From Actinomycetota bacterium (GTDB lineage: Bacteria; Actinomycetota; Actinomycetes; Streptosporangiales; Streptosporangiaceae), in NCBI GenBank assembly GCA_021324595.1, contig JAJPIV010000135.1, forward strand, positions 1 through 64,000: a DNA stretch of 64,000 nucleotides, written 5' to 3'. Shown piece by piece: positions 33,766 to 42,105 of the stretch. The first letter of the stretch is position 1, and the number at the start of each line of letters is the position of its first letter. Position numbers and translations under genes: made by a program. The notes beneath the pieces were generated by a model. It was not told the DNA's origin. It made no database searches and saw nothing but the letters and a program-made list of their open reading frames with translations.

Positions 33766-34550
33766 TGGGCACGAAGGTACGGATGCGCGTCTGGCGCGGC
33801 GACGGCGGCGCGGGCGGCCTCGTCGACTACGAGGTCGAGGTGAACGAGGGCGAGGTCGTGCTCGACGTGCTGCACCGCCTGCAGGCCACCCAGGCGGGCG
33901 ACCTGGCGGTCCGCTGGAACTGCAAGGCCGGCAAGTGCGGCTCCTGCTCGATGGAGATCAACGGGCGGCCCCGGCTGGCCTGCATGACGCGGATGTCGCT
34001 GTTCGACCCCGCGGACGCCATCACGATCACGCCGATGCGCACGTTCCCCGTGATCCGCGACCTGGTCACCGACGTGTCGTTCAACTACGAGAAGGCGCGG
34101 CAGATCCCGTCGTTCACCCCCGACCCGTCGGTCGGGCTCGGCGAGTTCCGGATGCAGCAGGTGGACGTCGAGCGGTCGCAGGAGTTCCGCAAGTGCATCG
34201 AGTGCTTCCTGTGCCAGAACGTCTGCCACGTCATCCGCGATCACCCGGAGAACATGCCGGCCTACGCCGGGCCGAGGTTCCTGATGCGGATCGCCGAGCT
34301 GGAGATGCACCCCGCGGACACCGCCGACCGCCGGGCCATCGCGCAGGACGAGTTCGGCCTCGGCCTGTGCAACATCACCAAGTGCTGCACCGAGGTCTGC
34401 CCCGAGGGCATCCACATCACCGACAACGCGCTGATCCCGATGAAGGAGCGCGTGATGAGCCGCAAGTACGACCCGGTCGTCTGGCTCGGCGGCAAGATCG
34501 CCAGGCGCCCGCGCCGCGACACCCCGAAGGTCCCCGGCGGGCGGGCCTGA
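33765..34550 (+). CDS. sdhB: Succinate dehydrogenase/fumarate reductase iron-sulfur subunit
   Basis: A 261-residue Fe-S subunit. The N-terminal 2Fe-2S domain has CKAGKCGSC and later LACMTRMSL; the C-terminal domain has C..CFLCQNVC (CIECFLCQNVCH) and CNITKCCTEVCPEGI for the 4Fe-4S and 3Fe-4S centres. It carries electrons from SdhA to the membrane quinone site. Translationally coupled to sdhA by a one-base overlap. The C-terminus (KIARRPRRDTPKV) is basic. Confidence 0.94.
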   Translation: MGTKVRMRVWRGDGGAGGLVDYEVEVNEGEVVLDVLHRLQATQAGDLAVRWNCKAGKCGSCSMEINGRPRLACMTRMSLFDPADAITITPMRTFPVIRDLVTDVSFNYEKARQIPSFTPDPSVGLGEFRMQQVDVERSQEFRKCIECFLCQNVCHVIRDHPENMPAYAGPRFLMRIAELEMHPADTADRRAIAQDEFGLGLCNITKCCTEVCPEGIHITDNALIPMKERVMSRKYDPVVWLGGKIARRPRRDTPKVPGGRA

Positions 34551-34789
34551 CCCCGGCCGGTGCGGGCGGGGAGGGCACCGCGGGCGGGCGGCTCCGGCAC
34601 CTCAGCGCTGATCCTCATCCTGTGCAGCGGCGCCGGCCTCGGCGCCTGGCCGACCGCCACAGCCGGCGCTCGGCCAGATGTCGGGATGGTGAACCTGGCG
34701 CGAATTTACGGGTGAGCTGGCCGCGCGGGCGGCGCGGCGTCGCTAGCCTGGCACGCGCCAGCGCGGTCCGCCCCGAGCGAGAGGCTGCC

Positions 34790-35773
34790 ATGTCGCACCT
34801 GACTTACCTCCAGGCTGTCGTGATCGGCCTGGTCCAGGGCGTCTCCGAGCTGTTCCCGGTCTCCAGCCTCGGCCACAACGTGCTGCTGCCCGCCCTGCTC
34901 GGCGGCAGCTGGGCCAGGTACCTGAACGTGGCGGCCCCGAACTCGCCGTACCTGGCGATCATCGTCGGCCTGCATGTCGCGACCGCGCTCGGGATCGCCG
35001 CGTACTTCTGGCGGGACTGGCTCAGGATCATCGGCGGCTTCTTCAGCTCGCTGCGCCATGGCGAGGTGGAGACGACCGAGCAGAAGCTGGCGTGGATGAT
35101 CATCGTGGCCACGATCCCGGTCGGGCTGAGCGGGGTGATGTTCGAGCACGAGTTCCGCATCCTGTTCGGCAAGGCCGGGCTGGCGGCGGTCTTCCTGGTC
35201 GTCAACGGCGTCATCCTGTACGCCGGGGAGCGGTTCCGGCCGAGGCGGTCGCGGGTGGCCGACGAGCAGGTGGTGCGGGAGCGGGAGCTCGCGACCGTGG
35301 GCGGGCCGCGGCTGGCCGGCGCGCACGCCGCCGGCCAGCGCGCGGTCCGGCAGCAGGAAGCCGCCGGCGCGCTCCAGGCCGACGCGCGCCTGGCGGCCAA
35401 GGGGAACCTCGCGGCCTTCGTCATCGGCTGCGCCCAGGTCCTCGCCCTGCTGGCGGGCATCAGCCGCGACGGCGTGACGATGGTGGCGGGCATGTTCCGC
35501 GGCCTGCCGCGGGTGGACGCGGCGAGGTTCGCCTTCCTGCTCTCCACGCCGGTGATCCTGGCCGCGGGGGTGCTGAAGATCCCGGACCTGCTCGGCCCGG
35601 ACGCGAACGGCATCCGGCCGCAGATCCTGGTGGCGAGCCTGTTCGCCGGGGTGACCGCCTACCTGTGCGTGCGCTTCCTCATGAGGTACTTCCAGGCCCG
35701 GACGCTCACCCCGTTCGCGGTCTACTGCGTGCTCGCCGGCCTCGGCAGCTTCGCCTACCTGGCGCTGCGCTAG
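34790..35773 (+). CDS. uppP: Undecaprenyl-diphosphate phosphatase, divergent UppP/BacA
   Basis: A 327-residue membrane protein with about eight helices. The two family signatures are present but altered: GLVQGVSELFPVSSLGHN for the (E/Q)xxxE motif region and LLAGISRDGVTMVAGMFRGL for PGxSRSxxT, where the Pro is Ala and the second Ser is Asp. The catalytic Arg and the N-terminal Glu and His are kept. It recycles the lipid carrier of cell-wall synthesis at the membrane. A hydrophilic loop of about 55 residues (RFRPRRSR... to ADARLAAKG) separates the halves. GAGAGG precedes the ATG. Confidence 0.85.
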   Translation: MSHLTYLQAVVIGLVQGVSELFPVSSLGHNVLLPALLGGSWARYLNVAAPNSPYLAIIVGLHVATALGIAAYFWRDWLRIIGGFFSSLRHGEVETTEQKLAWMIIVATIPVGLSGVMFEHEFRILFGKAGLAAVFLVVNGVILYAGERFRPRRSRVADEQVVRERELATVGGPRLAGAHAAGQRAVRQQEAAGALQADARLAAKGNLAAFVIGCAQVLALLAGISRDGVTMVAGMFRGLPRVDAARFAFLLSTPVILAAGVLKIPDLLGPDANGIRPQILVASLFAGVTAYLCVRFLMRYFQARTLTPFAVYCVLAGLGSFAYLALR

Positions 35774-35798
35774 CCCCGCCGGGCCCGCCCCGCCAGCC

Positions 35799-37694
35799 TC
35801 AGGAACCGGGCTCGCGCCCGCCGCGGGCGCGGAGCCTGGCCCGTTCCCTGGCGCCGAGCACGGTCTTGCGGAGCCTGATCGCGGACGGGGTCACCTCGAC
35901 GCACTCATCGTCGGCGCAGAACTCCAGCGCTTGCTCCAGGCTCAGCGCCCTGGGCGGGACCAGCCGCTCGAGCTCCTCCCCGGTGGACTGGCGCATGTTC
36001 GTGAGCTTCCTCTCCCGGGAGATGTTGACGTCCATGTCCTCGGGCCGCGCGTTCTCCCCCACGATCATGCCCTCGTAGACCTGCGTGCCCGGCTCCACGA
36101 ACAGCGTGCCCCGCTCCTGGAGCGAGAACATCGCGTAGGCGGTGGCCACGCCCGCCCGGTCGGCGACCAGGGAGCCGGTCGCCCGCACCCGCATCGGCCC
36201 GGCCCACGGCTCGTACCCGTCGAAGACGTGGTGCGCGATCCCGGTGCCCCGGGTCTCGGTGAGGAACTGGGTGCGGAACCCGATCAGCCCGCGCGCAGGC
36301 ACGGTGAAGTCGAGCCTGACCCAGCCGCTGCCATGGCGGCTCATCCTCTCCATGCGGCCCCTGCGGACGGCGAGCAGGCCGGCTACCGCCCCCAGGTACT
36401 CCTCGGGAACGTCGACGGCCAGGCGCTCGGCCGGCTCGTGCAGCCTCCCGTCGATCTCGCGAGTCACCACCCTCGGCCGGCCCACGGTCAGCTCGAATCC
36501 CTCCCGGCGCATCGTCTCGACCAGCACGGCCAGGGCCAGCTCGCCGCGCCCCTGCACCTCCCAGGTGTCCGGCCGCTCGGTCGGCAGCACGCGGATCGAG
36601 ACGTTGCCGACCAGCTCGGCGTCGAGCCGGTCCTTGACCATCCGCGCGGTCACCTTCGTCGCCGGCCGGCCCCGGCCGGCGACCGATCCGCCGGCCAGGG
36701 GCGAGGTGTTCACCCCGATCGTCATCGAGATCGCCGGCTCGTCCACGGTGATCAGCGGCAGCGGCCTCGGGTCGTCGGGGTCGGCCAGCGTCTCGCCGAT
36801 CATGATCTCGCCGATCCCCGCCACGGCGACGATGTCCCCGGCACTGGCGCTCGGGGCCGGCACCCGCTCCAGGGCCCGCGTCCTGAAGAGCCCGGAGACC
36901 CGCACGCGCTCCAGCGAGCCGTCGCGGCGGCACCAGGCCACCTGCTGGCCCCGGGTGAGCACGCCGGAGACGATCCGGCACAGCGCGATCCGGCCCAGGT
37001 AGGATGACGAGTCCAGGTTTGTGACGTGGGCGCGCAGCGGCGCGCGAGGGTCGTAGGACGGGGCGGGGACGTGCCGCGCGATCGCATCGAACAGCGGCCC
37101 GAGGTCGGGGCTGTCGGGCAGGGCTCCATCGGCGGGACGGCGCAGCGACGCCCGGCCGGCCCGCGCGCTCGCGTACACGACCGGGAAGTCGATCTGCTCC
37201 TCGGTCGCGTCCAGGTCGAGGAACAGCTCGTAGCAGGCGTCGGTGACCTCGGCGATCCGCGCGTCGGGCCGGTCCACCTTGTTGATCACCAGGATCACCG
37301 GCAGCTTGGCCTCGAGGGTCTTGCGCAGCACGAACCTGGTCTGCGGCAGCGGCCCCTCGCTGGCGTCCACCAGGAGCAGCACCCCGTCGGCCATGGACAG
37401 GCCGCGCTCCACCTCGCCGCCGAAGTCGGCGTGCCCCGGCGTGTCGATGATGTTGATCGTGAGGCCGCCACGGCTGACCGCGGTGTTCTTGGCCAGGATC
37501 GTGATGCCCTTCTCGCGCTCCAGGTCACCGGAGTCGAGCACGCGCTCGGCGACCCGGGCGCCCGCGCGGAACGCCCCGGACTGCCACAGCATCGCATCGA
37601 CCAGCGTGGTCTTGCCATGGTCGACGTGCGCGACGATCGCGACGTTGCGCAGGTCGCCGCGGACGGCGAGGCTGCCGCCGGAGGCTGCGGGCAT
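35799..37694 (-). CDS. typA: Ribosome-associated GTPase TypA/BipA
   Basis: A 631-residue translational GTPase. G1 is AHVDHGKTT, G2 region ERERG-like LEREKGITI, G3 DTPGHAD, G4 NKVDR; EF-Tu-like domains II, III and V and the TypA-specific C-terminal domain (EYLGAVAGLLAVRRGRMERM; LIGFRTQFLTETRGTGI) follow. BipA acts in 50S assembly and stress adaptation. Full family length. It converges on uppP with 25 bases between stops. Confidence 0.95.
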   Translation of the reverse strand: MPAASGGSLAVRGDLRNVAIVAHVDHGKTTLVDAMLWQSGAFRAGARVAERVLDSGDLEREKGITILAKNTAVSRGGLTINIIDTPGHADFGGEVERGLSMADGVLLLVDASEGPLPQTRFVLRKTLEAKLPVILVINKVDRPDARIAEVTDACYELFLDLDATEEQIDFPVVYASARAGRASLRRPADGALPDSPDLGPLFDAIARHVPAPSYDPRAPLRAHVTNLDSSSYLGRIALCRIVSGVLTRGQQVAWCRRDGSLERVRVSGLFRTRALERVPAPSASAGDIVAVAGIGEIMIGETLADPDDPRPLPLITVDEPAISMTIGVNTSPLAGGSVAGRGRPATKVTARMVKDRLDAELVGNVSIRVLPTERPDTWEVQGRGELALAVLVETMRREGFELTVGRPRVVTREIDGRLHEPAERLAVDVPEEYLGAVAGLLAVRRGRMERMSRHGSGWVRLDFTVPARGLIGFRTQFLTETRGTGIAHHVFDGYEPWAGPMRVRATGSLVADRAGVATAYAMFSLQERGTLFVEPGTQVYEGMIVGENARPEDMDVNISRERKLTNMRQSTGEELERLVPPRALSLEQALEFCADDECVEVTPSAIRLRKTVLGARERARLRARGGREPGS

Positions 37695-37864
37695 GCGGGG
37701 CCGCTCCTGGTGGGTGGCGGGGAACGCGCCGACTGACGCCGCTCCAGTCTACCCGCCCCGCCGCGCCGGCCCGGCCAGGGCCATCTCGCCGGCGCCCGCC
37801 GCGATGGCGCTTGCTTGAGCCGTTCTTGGGGATTCCTTAACGCTCCCCCCGGTTGGCTGTGCCC

Positions 37865-38284
37865 ATGAGGCAACGCGATCGCCTTGGCGCGCAGCGCGAC
37901 GATGGCCTGAGGCGGCTGTCCACCCTGACCTGGCGGGCGTCCCTGCTGAGCGTCGTCGGCCTGGTCGGGTTCATGAACCTGTTCCACTCCTCGGCGGCGC
38001 CCGCCGCGGCGCCGGCCGCCACTCCCGCGCCCGACCCGAGCGCCACCCCTCCCCCCTCTCCCTCCCCCTCCCGCCCGGCCACGGCCGGCCATTACCGGGC
38101 GCACCGCGCGAGCGCGTCCGGCAGGCACCGGGCGGCTGCCCGGCGCAAGCCCGGTCCGAGCAGCCATGCCGCGGCGCAGCCAAGCCCGGCCCCCACGCTG
38201 ACCAGGTCGCCGAGCCCGCCCGCGCCGAGCCCGACGCCCGCCCCCGCCCACTCGACGACCAGCGGCTCCGCCGCCGCCGGCTGA
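37865..38284 (+). CDS. Pro/Ala-rich single-span membrane protein heading the redox cluster
   Basis: About 139 residues: a basic N-terminus, one membrane helix (TWRASLLSVVGLVGFMNLF, residues ~22-41) and a long Pro/Ala/Ser/His/Arg-rich extracytoplasmic tail with no recognised fold. The C-terminus reads HSTTSGSAAAG. In several actinomycetes an FMN-binding-domain protein occupies this place upstream of apbE, but no such domain is seen here. ATG 37865 is used; GTG 37859 and TTG 37853 are in frame. It could be a scaffold or an unrecognised partner; function unknown. Confidence 0.6.
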   Translation: MRQRDRLGAQRDDGLRRLSTLTWRASLLSVVGLVGFMNLFHSSAAPAAAPAATPAPDPSATPPPSPSPSRPATAGHYRAHRASASGRHRAAARRKPGPSSHAAAQPSPAPTLTRSPSPPAPSPTPAPAHSTTSGSAAAG

Positions 38285-38336
38285 CGCCCGCACCGGCCCG
38301 CCCGGGATGCTCCCGGCACCGACCCCTGTCACTGCC

Positions 38337-39314
38337 ATGACCACTGCTGCCCGAACGCGCGCCACGGCTCCTGCCCGGCGCCGTGGCCAGGCGATCACGC
38401 TGGCCCGGCCCGCCGTCCCCGGGGTCGCCGGGCGGGCGATCAGAGCCCTCGGCACGTTCTGCTCGGTCCTGGTCACCAACCCTGCCCGGCTCGACGCGGC
38501 GAGCCAGGTCCTCGCCGAGCACCTGGCCGCGATCGACCTGGCATGCTCGCGGTTCCGCCCGGACTCGGAGCTGTCGGCGCTGAACCGGGCGGGCGGGCGG
38601 GCCGTCCGGGTGAGCCCGCTGCTCGCACGGGCGCTGTCGGTCGCGCTCTGGGCGGCCGAGGTCACCGGCGGCGACGTCGACCCGACCTGCGGCCGGTCGC
38701 TCGCCAGCATCGGCTACGACCGCGACTTCGCCGAGGCAGCCGCCGGCACCTCCGAGCTCCCCGGGCCGGCCGAGCCCGCCGCGGGCTGGCGCCTGGTGGA
38801 ACTCGATGCGCGAGGGCTCACCGCCCGGGTTCCCGCGGGTGTCGCCCTCGACCTCGGGGCCACCGCGAAGGCGCTCGCCGCCGACCTGGCGGCGCAGGCG
38901 ATCAGCGCACGGCTGGGCTGTGGCGCGCTCGTCAACCTCGGAGGCGACATCGCCATCCGGGGGGACCCGCCCGGCGGCGGCTGGCGGATCGCCGTCGACG
39001 ACGGCGTGACCAGCGCCCCGGTGGTCGTGGTCCGTTCCGGCGGCGTGGCCACGTCGTGCCCGTCGGTGCGCGAGTGGCGCCGGGGCGGCCGGCACCTGCA
39101 CCACATCGTGGTGCCCGGTACCGGCGAGCCAGCCGAGATCCACTGGGCTGGCGTCTCGGTGGCCGCCGCGACCTGCACCGACGCCAACGTCGCGAGCACC
39201 GCGTCGGTCATCCGGGGCAGGCGGGCGCCGGCCTGGCTGGAAGGCATGGGGCTGGCCGCCAGGCTCACCAGGCCCGACGGGGCGGTCGTCACCACGGGAG
39301 GGTGGCCGGCATGA
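38337..39314 (+). CDS. apbE: ApbE-family FAD:protein FMN transferase
   Basis: A 325-residue flavin transferase. The family pattern is visible: CSRFRPDSELSALNRAGG, CGRSLASIGYDRDF, VALDLGATAKALAADLAAQAI, LVNLGGDIAIRG, ATSCPSVREWRRGG, HHIVVPGTG and ASTASVIRG. ApbE links FMN from FAD to a Thr or Ser of a target protein, usually at the outer side of the membrane. No lipobox signal is evident, so this one may be cytoplasmic or anchored otherwise. It overlaps the next gene by ATGA. Confidence 0.88.
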   Translation: MTTAARTRATAPARRRGQAITLARPAVPGVAGRAIRALGTFCSVLVTNPARLDAASQVLAEHLAAIDLACSRFRPDSELSALNRAGGRAVRVSPLLARALSVALWAAEVTGGDVDPTCGRSLASIGYDRDFAEAAAGTSELPGPAEPAAGWRLVELDARGLTARVPAGVALDLGATAKALAADLAAQAISARLGCGALVNLGGDIAIRGDPPGGGWRIAVDDGVTSAPVVVVRSGGVATSCPSVREWRRGGRHLHHIVVPGTGEPAEIHWAGVSVAAATCTDANVASTASVIRGRRAPAWLEGMGLAARLTRPDGAVVTTGGWPA

Positions 39315-39868
39315 GCTCGTTCTCGCACGGGCCGTTCCTGTGGTACGCCACCAGGGCGGCGGGCCTGGTCACCCTGGTCCTGCTCACCGCCAGCATGGCG
39401 CTCGGCATCCTGAACGCGGGCCGCTTCCGCACCCGCCGCTGGCCCAGGTTCCTGGTGCAGGGACTGCACCGGAACCTGTCCCTGCTCGCCCTCGCCTTCC
39501 TCGCCCTGCACATCGGCACCACGGTGATCGACACCTACGTGTCGATCGGGCTGCCCGATGCGCTCATCCCGTTCCTCTCCCCGTACAAGCGGTTCTGGCT
39601 CGGCCTCGGCGCGCTGGCGTCCGACCTGATGATCGTCCTGGCCGTCACCAGCGTGACCCGGCTGCACCTGGGCCACCGCGCCTGGCGCCTGATCCACTGG
39701 GCCGGGTACCTGTGCTGGCCGGTGGCGGTCATGCACGGCCTGGGCACCGGCACCGACCACGGCCGGGCCTGGATGGTCGGGCTCACGCTCGGCTGCGTGG
39801 CGGCCGTGGCAGGCGCGGCCGCCTACCGCGCCGCCCGGCTGCTCCCGGCGCGAAGGCTCGCCCGGTGA
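39311..39868 (+). CDS. Ferric-reductase-like heme b membrane protein
   Basis: A 185-residue integral membrane protein with five helices (residues ~12-34, 52-72, 94-112, 123-143 and 152-172). Histidines placed on helices (GLHRNLSLLALAFLALHIGTT and WRLIHWAGYLCWPVAVMHGLGTGTD) form the two-pair pattern of b-heme ligands in the ferric reductase/YedZ family. No flavin or NAD domain is attached, so electrons must arrive from partner proteins, plausibly the NuoF-like protein and ferredoxin encoded next. GTGA coupling to the NuoF-like gene. Confidence 0.82.
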   Translation: MSSFSHGPFLWYATRAAGLVTLVLLTASMALGILNAGRFRTRRWPRFLVQGLHRNLSLLALAFLALHIGTTVIDTYVSIGLPDALIPFLSPYKRFWLGLGALASDLMIVLAVTSVTRLHLGHRAWRLIHWAGYLCWPVAVMHGLGTGTDHGRAWMVGLTLGCVAAVAGAAAYRAARLLPARRLAR

Positions 39869-41196
39869 CGCTGCTCGCGCCGCGCCCCGTGCACCCCGGG
39901 CGCGCCCAAGGGCACCTGCCGAGGCTGCTGGCCGGGCTGGCCGACGGCTCGCGGGCCGGGCTCCACCTGCATGAGGCCACCTTCGGGCCGCTGCCGCTCC
40001 CGGCAGAGCCGGCGAGCGCAGCGGCGCGCCGGGCCGCGTCCCGGCTGATCGACGTGGTCGAGCGGTCCGGGCTGACCGGCCGGGGCGGGGCGGGCTTCCC
40101 GACCGGGCGCAAGCTCCGCTCGGTCGCGGCCGGCCACGGCCCCGCCGTCGTGGTCGCCAACGGCTGCGAGGGGGAGCCCGCCAGCCGGAAGGACCGGCTC
40201 CTGCTGTCCCGGGCCCCGCACCTGGTGCTGGACGGCGTGGCACTGGCCGCGTTCGCCGTCGGGGCGTCGCAGGCCTACGTCGCCGTGCACGCCGGCGAGG
40301 AGCGGCTGGCCGCCGGCCTGGAGGCCGCCGTGCAGGCCAGGGAGGTGGCCGGCATCGACCCGGTCCCGGTCCGGATCGTCCGGGTCGAGCCGCGCTACGT
40401 GGCGAGCGAGCAGACCGCGATCGTGCAGCGCATCAACGACGGGCCCGGCCTGCCCACGTTCACCCCGCCCCGGACGCATGAGCGCGGGGTCGGCGGCCGC
40501 CCCACCGCCGTGAACAACGTGGAGACGCTCGCCCACCTGGCGCTGATCGCCCGGTACGGGAACTCCTGGTTCCGCCAGGCGGGGGTCCCGTCGGCGCCGG
40601 GAACCGCGCTGGTGACCGTGAGCGGGTCGGTCGCGCGGCCCGGAGTCTACGAGATCGAGCTCGGCACGCCGGCCGGCGAGGTGCTCATGATCGCCGGCGG
40701 GCCGACCGAGCGCCCCCAGGCGATCCTGGTGGGCGGGTACTTCGGGACGTGGCTGCCGGCCGAGGCCGCCTGGCCGGCGCCGCTGTCCCACCCGGGCCTG
40801 CGATCGGTCGGCGCGGCGATGGGGGCGGGCATCATCGTCGCGCTGCCTGAGTCCTCGTGCGGGCTCGCCGAGACCGCCCGGGTCGTCAGGTACCTCGCGG
40901 ACGAGAGCGCCGGCCAGTGCGGACCGTGCGCGTTCGGGCTGCCCGCGCTCGCCGACGCCCTCGCCGACCTGGCATACCACGGCGGGCGGGGTGACGCCGC
41001 GGAGCGGATCTCGCGGCTGATCCGGCTCATCGAGGGGCGCGGAGCGTGCCGCCACCCCGATGGCGCGACCCAGCTCGCGGGCAGCGCCCTTGCCGCGTTC
41101 GGGGACGATGCGCGCTGGCACGGCCGGCGCGGGCCGTGCCATGGCGTCCAGCGCCCGCCGGTGCTGCCCGTGCCGGGGGACGTGGAGTACTGGTGA
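39865..41196 (+). CDS. NuoF-like flavo-iron-sulfur oxidoreductase
   Basis: A 443-residue protein related to complex I subunit NuoF. The FMN/NADH region keeps GRGGAGFPTGRKLRS and NGCEGEPASRKDR (complex I has NADESEPG.KDR), followed by the SLBB region (VTVSGSVARPGVYEIELGTPAGEVL) and the Fe-S region SAGQCGPCAFGL and GRGACRHPDG. Aligned from memory with NuoF, SCGxCxPCxxG has become SAGQCGPCAFG, so one of four cysteine ligands seems to be Ala. Likely passes electrons between NAD(P)H and the downstream ferredoxin or the membrane heme protein. Coupled at both ends by GTGA. Confidence 0.82.
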   Translation: MTLLAPRPVHPGRAQGHLPRLLAGLADGSRAGLHLHEATFGPLPLPAEPASAAARRAASRLIDVVERSGLTGRGGAGFPTGRKLRSVAAGHGPAVVVANGCEGEPASRKDRLLLSRAPHLVLDGVALAAFAVGASQAYVAVHAGEERLAAGLEAAVQAREVAGIDPVPVRIVRVEPRYVASEQTAIVQRINDGPGLPTFTPPRTHERGVGGRPTAVNNVETLAHLALIARYGNSWFRQAGVPSAPGTALVTVSGSVARPGVYEIELGTPAGEVLMIAGGPTERPQAILVGGYFGTWLPAEAAWPAPLSHPGLRSVGAAMGAGIIVALPESSCGLAETARVVRYLADESAGQCGPCAFGLPALADALADLAYHGGRGDAAERISRLIRLIEGRGACRHPDGATQLAGSALAAFGDDARWHGRRGPCHGVQRPPVLPVPGDVEYW

Positions 41197-41402
41197 GCCA
41201 GCGCCTGCGGGTCAATCCGATCATGTGCGCCGGCCACGGGATGTGCGCCGAGCTGCTCCCCGAGCTGATCACCCTGGACCCGTGGGGCTACCCGATCATC
41301 GCACGCGGGCCGGTCCCAGACGAGCTGACCCCGATGGCCAGCCGCGCCGCCGCCGCATGCCCGACGCTCGCGCTGCTGATCGTCGAGGAAGAGGGCCGCT
41401 AG
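41193..41402 (+). CDS. Three-cysteine ferredoxin
   Basis: A 69-residue ferredoxin with MCAGHGMCAELLPE and ACPTLALLI, i.e. only three cysteines (CxxxxxC...CP), the pattern of 3Fe-4S ferredoxins such as those serving P450s; the position of the missing Cys is near H in CAGHGMC. GTG 41193 overlaps the NuoF-like stop by GTGA, so it is almost certainly the partner carrier of that protein. Confidence 0.88.
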   Translation: MSQRLRVNPIMCAGHGMCAELLPELITLDPWGYPIIARGPVPDELTPMASRAAAACPTLALLIVEEEGR

Positions 41403-41413
41403 GGCGGGCGCCG

Positions 41414-41962
41414 TCAGCTGTCCTGCTGCTCACCGGCCCCGGTCAGGGCCGCGACCTGCTTGACCGGGACGTCACCGCGGCAGGTCACGGTGAGCACCAT
41501 GCCGCCCTGTGAACCGCGGAAGGTCACCGTGGCGGCCCTCGCGGGCCCGCGGGCCACCCCCGTCGCCTCGAAGCCCTGCTGCGGGCTCCAGTAGACCAGG
41601 TACGCCTCGCCGTGCCCGCAGGTCGCGACCGCGGTGCCATCGCTGGTCACTAGCATCTCGCCCGGCGGCGAGGGCTGAGGGAGCACGGGACCGGCCGCCC
41701 GCGCGCCGCGGCGCGCACCGGGGCGCGCCGCGGCCGGTGGCGCGGCGGGGGACGGTGAGCCGGCCGGATGCGCGCGGGCGGGCGGCCGCTCGGAGCGCTC
41801 AAGAGCGAGCTCGGCGTTGACCGTGGCCACCGAGACCTGCCTGCTGTCCTGCTGCGCGAGCAGGTCCTGGCCGAGCTGGTCCACGGCGAGCAGGCTCCCG
41901 GCGGTGGCGGTGACCGCACCGAGCACCCACGCGCCCGCGCCGATGAGGATCCGGGGCGGCAC
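41414..41962 (-). CDS. Membrane-anchored extracytoplasmic protein of unknown function
   Basis: 182 residues: an N-terminal hydrophobic segment (ILIGAGAWVLGAVTATAGSLLAV) acting as anchor or signal, an SRQVSVATVNAELALE stretch, a Pro/Ala/Arg linker, and a C-terminal beta-rich domain (VTSDGTAVATCGHGEAYLVYWSPQQGFEATGV...GGMVLTVTCRGDVPV) with two Cys that could form a disulfide. It converges on the ferredoxin gene and diverges from the response regulator, so it may be a sensor accessory or regulon member; no family name recognised with certainty. Confidence 0.65.
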   Translation of the reverse strand: MPPRILIGAGAWVLGAVTATAGSLLAVDQLGQDLLAQQDSRQVSVATVNAELALERSERPPARAHPAGSPSPAAPPAAARPGARRGARAAGPVLPQPSPPGEMLVTSDGTAVATCGHGEAYLVYWSPQQGFEATGVARGPARAATVTFRGSQGGMVLTVTCRGDVPVKQVAALTGAGEQQDS

Positions 41963-42093
41963 GGGATCATTGTGGTCCCAGCGCGGTTAAGCCTTCGTAA
42001 ACGGGGCCTCAACGGTACGCTGGCCGGCCGGGCCCGGGCCGGGCGGCCATGGTCATTTGCCCTGATCCGGCGCGGCGTGCCGGGCGCGCCCGC

Positions 42094-42099
42094 TACGTT
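42094..42099 (+). promoter_or_regulatory. -10 element of a probable leaderless response-regulator promoter
   Basis: TACGTT ends 6 nt before GTG 42106, with no Shine-Dalgarno in between. Confidence 0.45.
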
Positions 42100-42105
42100 C
42101 GCGGT

